From contig VSNB01000174.1 in the NCBI GenBank assembly GCA_009774055.1, positions 1 through 6,673 on the forward strand: 6,673 bases of DNA, read 5' to 3'. Within the stretch, counting starts at the first letter, position 1; every line of letters begins with the position of its first letter. This DNA comes from Clostridiales bacterium (GTDB taxonomy: Bacteria; Bacillota; Clostridia; Oscillospirales; Oscillospiraceae). The notes under the pieces were generated by a model. It saw nothing but the letters and a program-made list of their open reading frames with translations. It had not been told where the DNA came from and did not search any database. A program made the translations under genes and the position numbers. This document shows, in pieces, positions 5,544 through 6,673 of this stretch.

Positions 5544-6640
5544 AGGATGTCCGCCTGCAAACGGAAAATCTCTCCGTGGGCTACAACGGGAAGGCCCTCA
5601 TCCGGGAGATCGCCCTGTCCCTCCACCCCGGGGAGATCATGACCCTCATCGGCCCCAACGGCGCGGGAAAGTCCACAATTCTGAAGAGCATCATCCGCCA
5701 GCTGGCCCTGGTCCGGGGCACGGTGCGCCTGGACGGCCGGGATATGGCGGGGCTCACCGAGGGGGAGCTCTCCCGCTCGGTGAGCGTGCTCATGACCGCC
5801 CACATCCATCCGGAGCTCATGACCTGCTTTGACGTGGCGGCCACAGGCCGTTACCCCTATACGGGCCGTCTGGGCATCCTGACGCGGGAGGACCGGGAGA
5901 AGGTAGCCCAGTGCCTGGCGCTGGTCCACGCCTCCGACCTGGCGGACCAGGATTTTTCCCGGATCAGTGACGGACAGCGCCAGCGGGTTCTGCTGGCCCG
6001 GGCCCTGTGCCAGGAACCGGAGGTGCTGGTGCTGGACGAGCCCACCTCCTTCCTGGACATCCGGCACAAGCTGGAGCTGCTGGCAATTTTGAAGGATATG
6101 GTCCGCACCCGGCATCTGGCGGTGCTCATGAGCCTTCACGAGCTGGACCTGGCCCAGAAGGTCAGCGACTACGTGGTCTGCGTCCGTGGGGACGCCGTGG
6201 AGCGGCAGGGCCCGCCGGAAGAGATCTTCACGCCGGATTATATCATGTCCCTCTACGGCGCGGCCCGGGGCAGCTATAACGCCCTGTTCGGCTCCCTGGA
6301 GCTGGAGGCGGTCAGCGGCGCGCCGGAGGTATTCGTCATCGGCGGCGGCGGGGCCGGCATTCCGGCGTACCGGAAGCTCCAGCGGCAGGGGGTCCCCTTC
6401 GCTGCCGGGGTCCTCCAGGAGAACGACCTGGACTACCCTGCGGCCCAGGCCCTGGCCGCAGAGGTCGTCTCGGAGGAACCCTTCCAGCCGGTGGGTGAAG
6501 CTTCCTTCCGGCAGGCGGCGGAGATTATGGCCCGGTGCCGCCGGGTATTGTGCCCAGTGGAGCGATTCGGACCCATGAACGAGAAAAACCGCCTCCTGCG
6601 CCGGATGGCGGAGGCGGCGGGAGCGCTGGACGTTGGATAA
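5540..6640 (+). CDS. ABC importer ATPase (BtuD/FepC-like) with extra C-terminal domain
   Basis: This 366-residue protein is about 105 longer than a typical FepC/BtuD ATPase. Residues 1-255 are the nucleotide-binding domain: Walker A GPNGAGKST (38-46), signature ISDGQRQR (142-149, variant of LSGGQ), Walker B VLVLDEPTS (162-170, catalytic E167), D-loop FLD (171-173) and H-loop H200 in SLHEL. The Q-loop position appears to be T86 (VLMTAHIHPELMT) instead of the usual Gln. Residues about 260-366 are a separate domain opening 'EVFVIGGGGAGIPAYRKL', with a glycine-rich turn after a beta strand. It continues with 'ENDLDYPAAQALAAEVV' and ends in a helix. It looks alpha/beta and possibly Rossmann-like, but I do not recognise it. 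It drives import through the permease with which it overlaps by four bases; AGGAGG at 5525-5530 supports the start. The corrinoid role is inferred from the riboswitch. Confidence 0.92.
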   Translation: MKDVRLQTENLSVGYNGKALIREIALSLHPGEIMTLIGPNGAGKSTILKSIIRQLALVRGTVRLDGRDMAGLTEGELSRSVSVLMTAHIHPELMTCFDVAATGRYPYTGRLGILTREDREKVAQCLALVHASDLADQDFSRISDGQRQRVLLARALCQEPEVLVLDEPTSFLDIRHKLELLAILKDMVRTRHLAVLMSLHELDLAQKVSDYVVCVRGDAVERQGPPEEIFTPDYIMSLYGAARGSYNALFGSLELEAVSGAPEVFVIGGGGAGIPAYRKLQRQGVPFAAGVLQENDLDYPAAQALAAEVVSEEPFQPVGEASFRQAAEIMARCRRVLCPVERFGPMNEKNRLLRRMAEAAGALDVG

Positions 6641-6673
6641 TGCGGGGGTGCTATGCCGTCCCCATAGTCGGAA

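Noticed and set aside
3339..6640. Assignment of the ABC genes to iron-siderophore uptake (FecBCD/FepBCD)
   Set aside because: The protein families fit both iron chelates and cobalamin, but the cobalamin riboswitch and CbiK domain in the same operon make a corrinoid-related substrate more likely. Iron or heme remains possible and is kept as an alternative.
6641..6673. Possible start of a further gene (GTG 6648, ATG 6653) or a hairpin CTATG/CATAG at 6651-6667
   Set aside because: The ATG frame stops after four codons, the GTG has no clear ribosome binding site, and the stem is only 5 bp with no T-run; the window ends before anything can be decided.

Overview
The window looks like chromosome of a GC-rich anaerobic Firmicute, most likely of the Oscillospiraceae (Flavonifractor/Lawsonibacter-like). 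The reasons are strong AGGAGG ribosome binding sites, an S-layer-homology (SLH) anchored exported protein, lipoproteins with Gram-positive style lipoboxes, and GC-rich third codon positions. The genus is inferred; nothing in the sequence fixes it. All supported genes are on the + strand.

Layout: positions 1-120 hold the last 39 codons of a gene whose C-terminus reads like the F1 ATP synthase epsilon subunit (atpC). A gene-free stretch of 514 bases follows (121-634). It carries a strong sigma-A type promoter (165-193), a cobalamin riboswitch aptamer (about 210-320), an expression platform with mutually exclusive helices ending in an intrinsic terminator (328-418), and about 200 nt of further leader with no recognised element. 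Five genes in one direction then follow with short gaps: (1) 635-2530, an exported protein with three SLH domains, a CbiK-type anaerobic cobaltochelatase domain and a C-terminal beta-rich domain; (2) 2615-3328, a lipoprotein with a long Pro/Glu spacer and a second copy of that C-terminal domain; (3) 3339-4508, a substrate-binding lipoprotein of the BtuF/FecB class; (4) 4521-5543, a BtuC/FecCD-family permease; (5) 5540-6640, a BtuD/FepC-like ATPase with an extra domain of about 105 residues at its C-terminus.

Together the genes read as a B12-repressible surface-to-cytoplasm uptake system. An S-layer-attached protein and a lipid-tethered protein share a domain outside the membrane, and a complete type II ABC importer (binding protein, permease, ATPase) completes the route. 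The riboswitch points to corrinoid (or cobalt/corrinoid precursor) import rather than siderophore import, although the ABC components alone cannot separate these. The most unusual points are the exported SLH-CbiK fusion with its three metal-ligand residues intact, the domain shared between genes 1 and 2, and the ATPase with a non-canonical Q-loop and an unrecognised C-terminal domain.
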